Positions 36,272 to 44,294 of a DNA stretch of 64,000 nt are shown piece after piece. The DNA lies in NCBI GenBank assembly GCA_028279365.1, contig JANQNX010000016.1, positions 1 through 64,000 of the forward strand, written 5' to 3'. Position numbers and translations under genes: made by a program. The stretch comes from Gammaproteobacteria bacterium. Its GTDB lineage: Bacteria > Pseudomonadota > Gammaproteobacteria > Eutrophobiales > Eutrophobiaceae. How positions within the stretch are numbered: position 1 is the stretch's first letter; the number at the start of each line of letters is the position of its first letter. A model generated the notes under the pieces. That model saw only the letters and a list, made by a program, of their open reading frames with translations. It searched no databases and was not told where the DNA came from.

Positions 36272-36282
36272 TCATCTGTCCC

Positions 36283-36876
36283 CTATTTCAATAATTCCGC
36301 AGCGGCAATAATACTTTTCGCCAGCTCGACCAATTTCATATTTCGACTCATGGCAATTTTTTGCATCGCTTTATGCGCCGCGTCTTCATCCAGGTTCGAC
36401 TGTTTCATGACAATCCCCTTGGCACGGTCGATTAACTTGCGTTCTTCCAGGGTATTTTTTGTCTTTTCAAGTTCATCGCGTACCGCCTGGAACTCGTTAA
36501 ACCGGGCCATGGCCGTATCGAGAATGGGCATAACCCGATTCGGATGCATACCGTCGACAACATAGGCCGTAACACCGGCCTTAACCGCCTTTTGTATCGT
36601 TTCGCTATCATCATCATTGGTAAACATCACGATCGGTCGCGGACGTTCAGCACTAATACTGTGCATATGTTCAATCGTGTCACGATCAGGTGAATCCATA
36701 TCAATGATAATCACGTCGGGCAGATAACGATTCACCATGGTAGTCAGATCGTCACCAGCAGAGACGGTGGCGACGATACGATGACCAAGGTTCGTTAGCA
36801 GCTTTTCCATCGCCATAGAACGCTCAGGCAACTCATCAATGAGCATGATATTCAGTTGTTGCTTATCTTTGGACAT
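36283..36876 (-). CDS. nasT: ANTAR-domain antiterminator NasT
   Basis: A 197-residue response-regulator-like protein. The receiver-like domain (about 9-125) has DELPERSMAMEKLL and DVIIIDMDSPDRD. The C-terminal ANTAR RNA-binding domain (about 135-195) has ERKLIDRAKGIVMKQSNLDE in part and AHKAMQKIAMSRNMKLVELA. NasT binds leader hairpins with conserved A/G hexaloops to prevent terminator formation when nitrate is present. Four leaders in this window have the matching architecture. It is first in a two-gene unit with nasS. Confidence 0.93.
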   Translation of the reverse strand: MSKDKQQLNIMLIDELPERSMAMEKLLTNLGHRIVATVSAGDDLTTMVNRYLPDVIIIDMDSPDRDTIEHMHSISAERPRPIVMFTNDDDSETIQKAVKAGVTAYVVDGMHPNRVMPILDTAMARFNEFQAVRDELEKTKNTLEERKLIDRAKGIVMKQSNLDEDAAHKAMQKIAMSRNMKLVELAKSIIAAAELLK

Positions 36877-36936
36877 CCGAGTTGATTGATGTAAAAACTA
36901 AAGCCGAAGTGTATTTGATATCGCACAAATAAAATA

Positions 36937-36957
36937 CTCTCCTGTAAAACAGGAGAG
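36937..36957 (-). terminator. Intrinsic terminator after the porin gene
   Basis: CTCTCCTGT and ACAGGAGAG pair perfectly (loop AAA). On the minus strand the T-rich stretch TATTTTATTT follows. It separates the porin from nasT. Confidence 0.8.
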
Positions 36958-36987
36958 CTTAGTTAAATCAAATGGTAAAACTGCGTG

Positions 36988-38262
36988 CTAGAAATCAATA
37001 GTAAAGTATGTCCAGAAACGAGTCAGGTCAGCAGCGAATCTGGCAGCATTACCGGCATTAGTATCGCCATTATAGCCAGCATATTTAATGCCCAGAGTAT
37101 AGTTCTTATTGAATTTCTTAATAAACCAGACACCCAGTTCATCACCATAATCAAAACCGCCGACATCTGCTTCAAGCATGTGATAGGCAATGATTAACTT
37201 GGTCTGGTATTTACCGGTAGCGACCAGGGTCAGGTAAGTATCTTCAATACCACCATTAGGCGTTGCACCGACAAATAAATCTGTCCAACCCTGATAAGCA
37301 TGGTTGGTACCAAGAGGGGTAAAGAAAGCAGCAACGCCGTTATCACTACCCAATACTTCGTAGCTGGCTTTAAACAAAATCGACTTGATGTATTCGTTGC
37401 TTAACGCGAATTTAAACCCACCTTCCAGTAAATAATAATCTGCATCGTAATTGGTAGGATTATTATCACCTTCATTCTGCGTTGCGTATTCACCCGCATA
37501 GACAAGTTTGGTCTTATCATTAAACACCGGAATGGCACCGCTGGCGCGACCACCATAGGTCACTGATGAGATGCCAGGATTATTCGTGAATTCCAAATCA
37601 TAATAATAGCCTTCTAACTTGGCGTATTTAAATCCACCATATTGCACGTTAAATATCGGTGCTTTCATCTCACGTTCAGTACCAAAAATGGTGTTGTTAT
37701 TCCACATATAGCCACCGAGAATTTTAGTATTCGGCAAGGATGTGTTTGTGACTGTCACTGCGTCTTGTGACTGATAATTTTGACGCCAGAGAACCGTACC
37801 TAAAAAACGATGGAAAGGTGCCTTACGTGGCGTGATTTGTTGTCTACCTACCTTAACAATGGTTGAATCTTCGAATAACTTAATACCAAGGAATGCCTGA
37901 TTGATCTCGGTTCCGCTTGGATCGGCAATAACCGGGAGGTTCGTGCGTCCATTATTCGTATCATTATATTGGTCATCTGATGTGATATCAGTGATATTTT
38001 CAAACTGCAAATAGCCAAATACGTTGTGAAAGTCACCGGTTTTGTATCCCAGCGCGGTTCTTGCAGTAAGCGCGTCGGCTTGTTGATTACCCGCTGCTCT
38101 GAGTTCATCATCGACAAATTCGTAACGCGGGTTAAATTGAAAGTCGAACGTCCCTCCCTTTAACGCTTCTATGAATGCATCTTCTGCATAGGTCTGAGTC
38201 ATAATAAAGCTACTCAGCAGTATGCTAGCGATGAGAAACGGTTTTTTAATCATGTATTTCAC
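36988..38262 (-). CDS. Outer-membrane porin, alginate-export-like family
   Basis: A 424-residue beta-barrel protein. GTG 38262 has GGGAGAAG eight bases upstream; ATG 38253 is the alternative. The signal peptide ends near residue 26 (QTYAEDA). The body shows alternating amphipathic strands, the family-type VGRQQITPRKAPFHRFLGTVLW block, and a C-terminal Phe (FWTYFTIDF) typical of Bam substrates. Similar porins belong to the Alginate_exp family, with varied substrates. Its promoter and leader share the sigma-54/attenuator design of the nitrate genes, so it is probably the outer-membrane entry path for nitrate, nitrite or cyanate. Confidence 0.85.
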   Translation of the reverse strand: MKYMIKKPFLIASILLSSFIMTQTYAEDAFIEALKGGTFDFQFNPRYEFVDDELRAAGNQQADALTARTALGYKTGDFHNVFGYLQFENITDITSDDQYNDTNNGRTNLPVIADPSGTEINQAFLGIKLFEDSTIVKVGRQQITPRKAPFHRFLGTVLWRQNYQSQDAVTVTNTSLPNTKILGGYMWNNNTIFGTEREMKAPIFNVQYGGFKYAKLEGYYYDLEFTNNPGISSVTYGGRASGAIPVFNDKTKLVYAGEYATQNEGDNNPTNYDADYYLLEGGFKFALSNEYIKSILFKASYEVLGSDNGVAAFFTPLGTNHAYQGWTDLFVGATPNGGIEDTYLTLVATGKYQTKLIIAYHMLEADVGGFDYGDELGVWFIKKFNKNYTLGIKYAGYNGDTNAGNAARFAADLTRFWTYFTIDF

Positions 38263-38301
38263 TTAAACTTCTCCCGTTAAATAATAGTTATGCGCTTAAA
38301 A

Positions 38302-38338
38302 TAAAAAAGCCACCCCAGAACTAAATCTGAGCGTGGCT
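38302..38338 (-). terminator. Attenuator-like terminator in the porin leader
   Basis: On the minus strand AGCCAC pairs with GTGGCT, with an inner CAGA/TCTG stem, followed by TTTTTATTTT. It lies 45 bases before the porin start and after the promoter. Confidence 0.85.
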
Positions 38339-38362
38339 TCTTTACCAGTAAAATTTTTTAAT

Positions 38363-38380
38363 GATTACGCCGTTGTAATC
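38363..38380 (-). promoter_or_regulatory. Leader hairpin with A1/G4 hexaloop in porin mRNA, likely NasT target
   Basis: GATTAC and GTAATC form a perfect 6-bp stem around the loop AACGGC (A at 1, G at 4). A second hairpin lies just upstream at 38388-38411 (ten base pairs, loop ATGA), starting about six bases after the predicted start. Two hairpins followed by a terminator is the described ANTAR-target layout. Confidence 0.72.
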
Positions 38381-38428
38381 TTATTGAATCAGAAATGTCA
38401 TCACTTCTGATTTGATGCACAGCATTGT

Positions 38429-38443
38429 GCAAATACCAGGCCA
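38429..38443 (-). promoter_or_regulatory. Sigma-54 promoter of the porin gene
   Basis: On the minus strand TGGCCTGGTATTTGC has the GG/GC spacing of sigma-54 promoters (TGGC and TTTGC). Predicted start is near 38417. Confidence 0.75.
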
Positions 38444-38607
38444 AATTTATATCACCATGAATTCATTAGCTTTTTCAAATATACACTGTAAAAAAATATA
38501 GCCCGATGCACAACTATAGTTCGAATAATTATCAGCTTGCTCTTTTCAAGTGCTTAATCGCGACTTAATACTTGTCTTGTACACGTGATTTTATTAACGC
38601 TGACACA

Positions 38608-39456
38608 ATGACTTCTGATAACAACTCAGGTCAATCAATTAATCGTGTCAAATATAAAACTCAAAACATGAAAATATTAGAAAACCAATTTGAAAACAGG
38701 TTGGAGCTGGTTAGCTATGTCTCCAGCCTTGTAAACTGGCTGGATGATGCCAACCCAAGCCCTGTTATTGGAAACAAACAGGCAGCAAAAGATAAGCTTA
38801 ATGCTATCGAGCCGAAACAGTATGTGCGCACACGTAACTTTCTGGATGGCAAGGTCACTTACCTTTCTCCCTATATCAGGCATGGCATGCTAACGCTGAA
38901 CCAGGTGAGAAATCATGCCCTAAACAAGTGCGAGTCACCTGAACAAATTGAAAAATTTATTCAGGAGCTGGCGTGGCGCGATTATTGGCAACGCATCTAT
39001 CAATCACGCCCGGATTATATCTGGCACGATGTTGAGCCTTACAAGACAGGTTATAACGCAACAGATTATGCCGATGACCTGCCTGATGACATTGCCAGGG
39101 GCGAAACCGGTGTTGCCTGTATCGATCAGTTTATCCATACATTATTAGATACCGGCTATATGCATAACCACACGCGTATGTATGTGGCAGCCTATACGGT
39201 GCATTGGCGAAGGATAAAGTGGCAGGCTGGTGCACGTTGGTTTTTACATCATCTGCTTGATGCCGATCCGGCCAGTAATAATCTATCCTGGCAATGGGTC
39301 GCCAGTACCTTTAGTAACAAACCTTATATCTTTAATCTCGAAAACGTACGTAAATATGCCCACGATGAAATAAATACCGGGGCCGCCGACAATCAAGTAC
39401 TGGATGCAAGTTACGAAACCTTAACAGCCCAACTATTTCCAAACAAAACACAATGA
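38608..39456 (+). CDS. Photolyase/cryptochrome FAD-binding domain, stand-alone
   Basis: A protein of about 282 residues that contains only the helical FAD-binding half of the photolyase/cryptochrome family: YLSPYIRHGMLTLNQV, FIQELAWRDYWQRIY, GVACIDQFIHTLLDTGYMHNH, RMYVAAYTVHWRR, DADPASNNLSWQWVASTFSNKPY. The N-terminal alpha/beta antenna-binding half is missing from this ORF and is found as the next gene. TTG 38572, ATG 38608 and ATG 38668 are possible starts; none has a clear ribosome site. It overlaps the next gene by four bases (ATGA). Conserved FAD-pocket blocks suggest it still binds flavin. Confidence 0.85.
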   Translation: MTSDNNSGQSINRVKYKTQNMKILENQFENRLELVSYVSSLVNWLDDANPSPVIGNKQAAKDKLNAIEPKQYVRTRNFLDGKVTYLSPYIRHGMLTLNQVRNHALNKCESPEQIEKFIQELAWRDYWQRIYQSRPDYIWHDVEPYKTGYNATDYADDLPDDIARGETGVACIDQFIHTLLDTGYMHNHTRMYVAAYTVHWRRIKWQAGARWFLHHLLDADPASNNLSWQWVASTFSNKPYIFNLENVRKYAHDEINTGAADNQVLDASYETLTAQLFPNKTQ

Positions 39457-39887
39457 ATTCATTAATCTGGTTACACGAAGATGCACTGCGCTACGACCAC
39501 CCTGTGTTCGATAAGGCCGGTGAAAACAGTCACACCTGTTATATCTGGGATGCCGATTACTTACAGTCGATGGACTATGGGTTCAAACGCCTATGCTTCA
39601 TCTATGAAGCAGTGTGTGACTTACCCGTGACGATATATTCCGGTAACACAGTCGATGTGCTTGGCAAGTTAGTCAGTGTTAAGCAGGCGACGCAATTACT
39701 TGTCCCGACTACACCGAACCCCCGATTAGGTTCAATCATCACAAAACTCTCGGAAAAGATGCAAGTCCACACCGTTGAAGACATTGCCTTCGTTAAAACA
39801 AAATCTAATGCTGATATCCGACGCTTCTTTCGCTATTGGAATAAAACCAAAAAATTAGCAATGCAAATCGATGGCAAGAACGCGTAA
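39453..39887 (+). CDS. Photolyase N-terminal-like alpha/beta domain, stand-alone
   Basis: A 144-residue cytoplasmic protein. SLIWLHEDALRYDHPVF corresponds to the first strand of the photolyase N-terminal domain (usually LVWFRRDLRLxDNPAL). FKRLCFIYEAVCDLPVTIYSG and NTVDVLGKLV correspond to the helix-strand region with the R-x-x-F-x-x-E and G-D/N-x-x-x-VL pattern. It overlaps the FAD-domain gene by four bases. I infer that the two subunits assemble into a split photolyase/cryptochrome-like protein. Similarity is by pattern only, so this is less sure than the FAD half. Confidence 0.6.
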   Translation: MNSLIWLHEDALRYDHPVFDKAGENSHTCYIWDADYLQSMDYGFKRLCFIYEAVCDLPVTIYSGNTVDVLGKLVSVKQATQLLVPTTPNPRLGSIITKLSEKMQVHTVEDIAFVKTKSNADIRRFFRYWNKTKKLAMQIDGKNA

Positions 39888-39917
39888 CATGCAATAATTA
39901 AAAATAGCAAAACATCG

Positions 39918-40901
39918 ATGACTCGAATCGCCATCATTGGAGCCGGCATGGCCGGATTAACCCTCGCTAATCAGCTGCAAGCGTCGGCAGAGGTCATCGT
40001 ATTTGAAAAATCACGCGGCTACGGCGGACGCATGGCAACGCGATTAGCCGATAACTATCAATTTGATCATGGTGCCCAGTTTTTTATTGCTAAAACACCT
40101 GCCTTTCAGGAATTCGTGCAAACACTGATTAAAGATGAAGTTATCGCACTATGGAAAGCGCGTTTTGTTGAACTGCAAAAGAGTGAAATCACGTATCAAT
40201 GGACCTGGACCGATGAAGTCCCGCACTATGTTGCCGTACCGGGTATGAATGCATTGGGGAAATACATGGCACGTGATCTGTCGGTCAAGCTGGATACGCA
40301 TGTCGGTCATATCACACGACAGCAAGATAGTTGGTTATTAGCGGATCAACACAAACAAAAACTCGGTGTGTTTGATTGGGTGATCTCGGCGATTCCGGCA
40401 AAACAAGGGCTTGATCTATTGCCAAACGATTTTGCGTTTATCGACCAACTGACGAAAAAGAAAATGCTGGGCTGCTATTCGTTAATGTTAGGCTATCAAC
40501 AAGCCTTACCGATTGACTGGGATGCAGCGCTGGTCAAACTGACTGACATCAGCTGGATATGTAACAACGGCGACAAACCCGGTAGACCTGATCAATATGC
40601 ACTACTTGCTCATGCAACCAACAACTGGGCTGAAGCAAACATGGAAATGGACGATAGTGAGGTCACCGAACACTTAATCGATCAACTGGAAACCATTACA
40701 CAACTTTCCCTGAGACATGCCGATCATATTTCGCTGCATCGTTGGCGTTATGCCAATGTTAAAAAACAGGATGGCGATTTGTCGTATGTGGATCATGAAA
40801 ACAAACTTGCCGCCATCGGCGACTGGTGTATCAAGGGCCGCATTGAATCCGCGTTTCAAAGTGCTCAGGATGCTGCTAATAAAATACGTATGACATTATG
40901 A
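39918..40901 (+). CDS. FAD-dependent amine oxidase/renalase-like oxidoreductase
   Basis: A 327-residue flavoprotein with the N-terminal dinucleotide fold IIGAGMAGLTLANQL (about 5-19), VFEKSRGYGGRMATRL (the GGR-x-ATR motif), and the C-terminal FAD contact LAAIGDWCIKGRIESAFQSA. It matches the renalase-like NAD(P)/FAD oxidoreductases often encoded beside photolyase genes. The substrate is unknown. Its stop overlaps the next start (ATGA), indicating one operon. Confidence 0.85.
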   Translation: MTRIAIIGAGMAGLTLANQLQASAEVIVFEKSRGYGGRMATRLADNYQFDHGAQFFIAKTPAFQEFVQTLIKDEVIALWKARFVELQKSEITYQWTWTDEVPHYVAVPGMNALGKYMARDLSVKLDTHVGHITRQQDSWLLADQHKQKLGVFDWVISAIPAKQGLDLLPNDFAFIDQLTKKKMLGCYSLMLGYQQALPIDWDAALVKLTDISWICNNGDKPGRPDQYALLAHATNNWAEANMEMDDSEVTEHLIDQLETITQLSLRHADHISLHRWRYANVKKQDGDLSYVDHENKLAAIGDWCIKGRIESAFQSAQDAANKIRMTL

Positions 40902-41470
40902 CCAAAGTTTCTGATTTGTATTTATTAAAAGAATACGGAGCGACAAATATATCAGTACCTGAAAATATGTTGTCATGGATGCGTTCCAACCATGCCGGTG
41001 AGACCGGTGCCGTCTGGATATACATTGGTGCCAGCTGTGTATTATGGAACAAGGCTGTCCGTGATATGGCCAGAGAGCATGCTTATATCGAACGACAACA
41101 CTTAACCGTGATGAAACACCTGGTTAAGTGGCAACATCGAAGCCTGCTATTACCGCTATGGCGCGTCAGTGGCTTCACGCTGGGTTTGTTATCCGCTTTA
41201 TTCGGTTACACGAGTTTTTGCATCACCATCGAAGCGGTGGAGATCTTTGTTGAAAGACACTATCAGGAACAAATTGATTATTTACACCAACATCAACTAT
41301 CACCTCAGCTAACAAGCATTTTACAACGCTGCTGTGATGAAGAGGTTGAACATCAACAAAACGCTGGCACCAGACTAAGCTTAAAGAGCCAATCCTCACT
41401 CGTTAATCTCTGGCGTAATATTGTCGGAGGCGATTCTATCGTTGCGGTTAAATTAGCAAAAGCGGTGTGA
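40898..41470 (+). CDS. COQ7-like di-iron hydroxylase (demethoxyubiquinone hydroxylase family)
   Basis: A 190-residue ferritin-like protein. COQ7-type iron ligands are present: Glu in NHAGETGAVWIY, E-x-x-H in AYIERQH, Glu in CITIEAVEIFVERHY, and E-x-x-H in CDEEVEHQQ. A hydrophobic stretch in the middle (VSGFTLGLLSALFG) fits peripheral membrane attachment. The family hydroxylates demethoxyubiquinone; in this operon, next to a UbiG-type methyltransferase, a quinone-modification role is likely. It overlaps the upstream gene by four bases. Confidence 0.82.
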   Translation: MTKVSDLYLLKEYGATNISVPENMLSWMRSNHAGETGAVWIYIGASCVLWNKAVRDMAREHAYIERQHLTVMKHLVKWQHRSLLLPLWRVSGFTLGLLSALFGYTSFCITIEAVEIFVERHYQEQIDYLHQHQLSPQLTSILQRCCDEEVEHQQNAGTRLSLKSQSSLVNLWRNIVGGDSIVAVKLAKAV

Positions 41471-41494
41471 CATTAACCTGATAATCTATGACTC

Positions 41495-42235
41495 ATGAAT
41501 ACGAATAGCGTTGATCCTGCAGAAGTCACTTACTATGAAAAACTCGGCAATATGTGGTGGGATGAAACAGGTATTCTTTGGCCATTACATAAATTAAATG
41601 CGCTTCGCACAGACTATATCAAGTCGGCAATCTGTGAACACTTCCAGCGCCAGATTGATGATGCACAACCACTCACAGGTCTTTCCGTACTCGATATCGG
41701 TTGCGGCGGTGGTATTTTATCGGAATCCATGGCCAGACTGGGTGCGACTGTGACAGGCATCGATGTCACAGAAAAAAATATTAACGTCGCAAGACAACAC
41801 AGTCAGGAACATCATTTATCAATAAACTATCAAACCATTACTGCTGAGGAATTAGTCGAACAGCAACATCAGTATGATGTGGTATTAAATATGGAAGTGG
41901 TTGAACATGTTGCCGAACTGGATGGTTTCATGCATGCCTGTTGCGAATTGATCGCCGATAACGGCATGCTATTTGTTGCAACGATTAATCGTACGTTCAG
42001 GGCATGGCTATTTGCCATTATAGGTGCAGAGTATATTTTACGCTGGCTACCTAAAGGCACACACCAATGGCGAAAGTTTGTCACGCCAAACGAATTAGAC
42101 CAATGCTTATCAAGCGCGCAATTAATCGTAACGAAACGCACCGGCGTCAAGATCAACCCGTTTAATCGACGCTTTCATTTGTGTAAAAGCTTATTGGTTA
42201 ATTACATGATCGTGGCAACACAAAACAAACATTAA
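41495..42235 (+). CDS. ubiG: UbiG-type O-methyltransferase
   Basis: A 246-residue class I SAM methyltransferase. NMWWDETGILWPLHKLNALRTDYI corresponds to the UbiG N-terminal signature (positions about 13-36). The SAM motif is VLDIGCGGGILSESMARLGA (about 66-85), followed by VLNMEVVEHV, LFVATINRTFRAW and a late membrane-binding insert. UbiG performs both O-methylations in ubiquinone synthesis. Proximity to the COQ7-like gene suggests a quinone pathway pair. Whether this is the only ubiG of the genome cannot be told. Confidence 0.87.
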   Translation: MNTNSVDPAEVTYYEKLGNMWWDETGILWPLHKLNALRTDYIKSAICEHFQRQIDDAQPLTGLSVLDIGCGGGILSESMARLGATVTGIDVTEKNINVARQHSQEHHLSINYQTITAEELVEQQHQYDVVLNMEVVEHVAELDGFMHACCELIADNGMLFVATINRTFRAWLFAIIGAEYILRWLPKGTHQWRKFVTPNELDQCLSSAQLIVTKRTGVKINPFNRRFHLCKSLLVNYMIVATQNKH

Positions 42236-42242
42236 GCTGATA

Positions 42243-42737
42243 ATGACAGGCTCCCAGGATCTACCGCGTTATTCCAGACAAGCCTTCCCCGCCTATACTT
42301 ATGTACCGGGAGAATCGCCACACCCGACGCGTGATCCGGAAGGACATTCTTACGGGCACATACACGAAGAAGCCATCAACTTCGATATCGAACATTGGCA
42401 AGATTGTGATGATTACCTGTATGGAATTGATTGCTTTAACCACGGTTATTTCTGGGAAGCGCATGAGGCATTGGAAGCGGTATGGATAGCTGCCGGCAGA
42501 ACATCGCAGACCGGTTTTTTCATACAAGGATTGATTCAGATTGCCGTTGCCATGTTAAAGCGTAAACAAGACTTCATTGATGTGAGCCAGCGAATGGCGC
42601 ACGATGGCCTGGAAAAAATTCACCCCGGTCTGAAACATCACCTGGGCATTGATGTCTTACTATTACGTCAACAGACCGAGGCGTTCATTCAGGACCCATC
42701 CATTGCAAGGATCACACTTAAACTCGACCTGGAATAA
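42243..42737 (+). CDS. DUF309 protein
   Basis: A 164-residue cytoplasmic protein. Residues about 55-150 fit the DUF309 helical family: FDIEHWQDC, GIDCFNHGYFWEAHEALEAVW (H-x4-EAHE core), FFIQGLIQIAVAMLK, GLEKI. The HEALE-type motif is conserved in the family, whose function is unproven. The N-terminus is Pro-rich. It lies seven bases after ubiG and four bases before the phosphatase gene. Confidence 0.85.
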   Translation: MTGSQDLPRYSRQAFPAYTYVPGESPHPTRDPEGHSYGHIHEEAINFDIEHWQDCDDYLYGIDCFNHGYFWEAHEALEAVWIAAGRTSQTGFFIQGLIQIAVAMLKRKQDFIDVSQRMAHDGLEKIHPGLKHHLGIDVLLLRQQTEAFIQDPSIARITLKLDLE

Positions 42738-42741
42738 ACAA

Positions 42742-43479
42742 ATGGAAAAACTACAGTGCGCACAAATATGGGGCGGTATTGATGAAGCCGACGATACTAT
42801 CGCTAGCCCCGGACTGACCGCATCGCTGTATTCCTCTTCCGGAGACGGGAACAAGGGCGGCGACATTTATTATATTAGTTTATGTAACAGTACCTATATT
42901 ACTCGCGTCGCGATTGCCGATGTTGTCGGACATGGTGAGATGGTTAGTAAGATGAGCCAGTCATTATATGAATCATTGAATAAATACAAAGATGGTTTAA
43001 ATGGCAGCGAATTATTAACCGACTGGAATCGCGATGCATTAGAACGCGGTATCACTGCAATGACAACCGGCATCATTGCTACTTATTATCGGGAAGATAA
43101 ATCGCTTTCATTTGTTTATGCCGGCCATCCTACCATGTTATTAAACTGCAAAGGCACGACAAAGTGGGAAGAGATGAATCACGAATCCGATCACGCCAAC
43201 AATATACCGCTGGCAGTAGATGCTAATGCTAACTATGAGCAGCAATCAATAAAACTGAATAGTGGCGATCGGATCTTGCTTTATACCGATGGTTTAATTG
43301 AAACACCTTCAGAAAATAATGAGGCGTTTGGATTGCAACGTCTGGTGTCTACGTTGGAAGAGAATGCTGAAGCACCGCTAGATGAGTTAAAGCAGCGTAT
43401 CACAACAGCGCTCTGCCAACATGCCAGTGGAAAACTGGATCACGATGATGTCACGCTGTTGCTATTGGAAATCCGCTAG
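42742..43479 (+). CDS. SpoIIE-type PP2C serine phosphatase
   Basis: The chosen start is ATG 42742, four bases after the DUF309 stop (245 residues); the frame extends upstream only inside DUF309. The domain is a stand-alone SpoIIE/RsbU-like PP2C: YSSSGDGNKGGDIYYIS (first metal Asp), VAIADVVGHGEMVSKMSQ, AGHPTMLL, RILLYTDGLIETPSENNEAFG, LDHDDVTLLLLEI. No sensor domain is attached. Such phosphatases act on anti-anti-sigma factors, but no STAS or anti-sigma gene is nearby, so the target is unknown. Confidence 0.85.
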   Translation: MEKLQCAQIWGGIDEADDTIASPGLTASLYSSSGDGNKGGDIYYISLCNSTYITRVAIADVVGHGEMVSKMSQSLYESLNKYKDGLNGSELLTDWNRDALERGITAMTTGIIATYYREDKSLSFVYAGHPTMLLNCKGTTKWEEMNHESDHANNIPLAVDANANYEQQSIKLNSGDRILLYTDGLIETPSENNEAFGLQRLVSTLEENAEAPLDELKQRITTALCQHASGKLDHDDVTLLLLEIR

Positions 43480-43488
43480 TACAAAAAT

Positions 43489-43755
43489 CTAGCGGCGGCG
43501 TCCTCCACGCTTGCTTTTATCAATTTCGAAATTAACTTTAATAAAATTCCCTTCGAATGATTTGCCGTTTAAACCGGCAATCGCGGCACGCGCTTCATGG
43601 CCTTCCATTTCCAGAAAACCGAAGCCCTTACATTCACCAGAGAACAAATCTTTGGCGAGTTTAAACGAGTGAATTTTGCCGAACGGCGTGAATAGCTCAC
43701 GCACGGCATCTTCAGATGCGGTAGGAGGCAGGCTGCCTATAAATAACTTTTTCAA
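43489..43755 (-). CDS. RNA-binding protein, RRM type
   Basis: An 88-residue single-RRM protein: RNP2 KKLFIGSLPP and RNP1 ECKGFGFLEM are clear, with a basic Arg/Gly tail (SKRGGRRR). The start is placed at TTG 43755 because AAGGAG lies seven bases upstream and the RRM begins there; the frame continues 14 codons upstream into the terminator of the cold-shock gene and is unlikely to be translated. Such proteins bind single-stranded RNA and are often cold-induced. Confidence 0.85.
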   Translation of the reverse strand: MKKLFIGSLPPTASEDAVRELFTPFGKIHSFKLAKDLFSGECKGFGFLEMEGHEARAAIAGLNGKSFEGNFIKVNFEIDKSKRGGRRR

Positions 43756-43782
43756 GGAAGACTCCTTAAGCTGAAATTTAAT

Positions 43783-43811
43783 GAAAAAACCCCGCAAATG
43801 TCATGCGGGGT
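43783..43811 (-). terminator. Intrinsic terminator after the cold-shock gene
   Basis: ACCCCGCA and TGCGGGGT pair perfectly. On the minus strand a run of T follows. It lies between the cold-shock gene and the RRM gene. Confidence 0.88.
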
Positions 43812-43845
43812 CTTTATGCGTATTACAAAAAAATGTGCTGTTCAA

Positions 43846-44046
43846 TTAAACAGTCACATTCGAAGCTTGTGGACCTTTCGCACCATTTTCCACATCGAAA
43901 GTCACTTGTTGACCTTCAGCCAAGGTACGAAAACCTTCAGATTGAATTGCAGAATAATGTACGAATACATCGCTGCCATTGTCAGAAGGAGTGATAAAAC
44001 CGAAGCCCTTAGATTCGTTAAACCATTTAACGGTTCCTGTTGCCAT
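43846..44046 (-). CDS. Cold-shock protein, CspA family
   Basis: A 66-residue single cold-shock domain: [15 protein letters not shown] (RNP1) and DVFVHYSAI (RNP2), [22 protein letters not shown] 44046 with GAGGTG upstream gives the standard MATGTVKWF start. A long untranslated leader region (up to about 44290) containing several G/T-rich stretches precedes it, as is common for csp mRNAs. It acts as an RNA chaperone. Confidence 0.93.
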   Translation of the reverse strand: MATGTVKWFNESKGFGFITPSDNGSDVFVHYSAIQSEGFRTLAEGQQVTFDVENGAKGPQASNVTV

Positions 44047-44294
44047 GTTACACCTCATAGGTAGTTAATTATTATTGTGTTACAAGTCTTACTAAGGAAA
44101 TTAACAGGTGTAACCAGATAGGAAACGTCTGAAAAAAAAACCAGTGTAGATTGTAGCGAGGCGTAGTGTAGAGCATCTTGTAGCAAATTACACCATTTGC
44201 CCGGTTTTTTGGGTAAAACTGGCCAAAAAGCAGCGACTTATAGCGATTTTAGCCTGATCCTTGGGCTTAAATGCGTGTTATTCTCTGAAAAACG

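Noticed and set aside
38416-38431. Hairpin TGCAC-AATGCT-GTGCA as a first ANTAR stem in the porin leader
   Set aside because: Fits the A1/G4 loop but overlaps the -12 element and predicted start, so most of it would not be in the RNA. The downstream hairpins at 38363-38411 are used instead.
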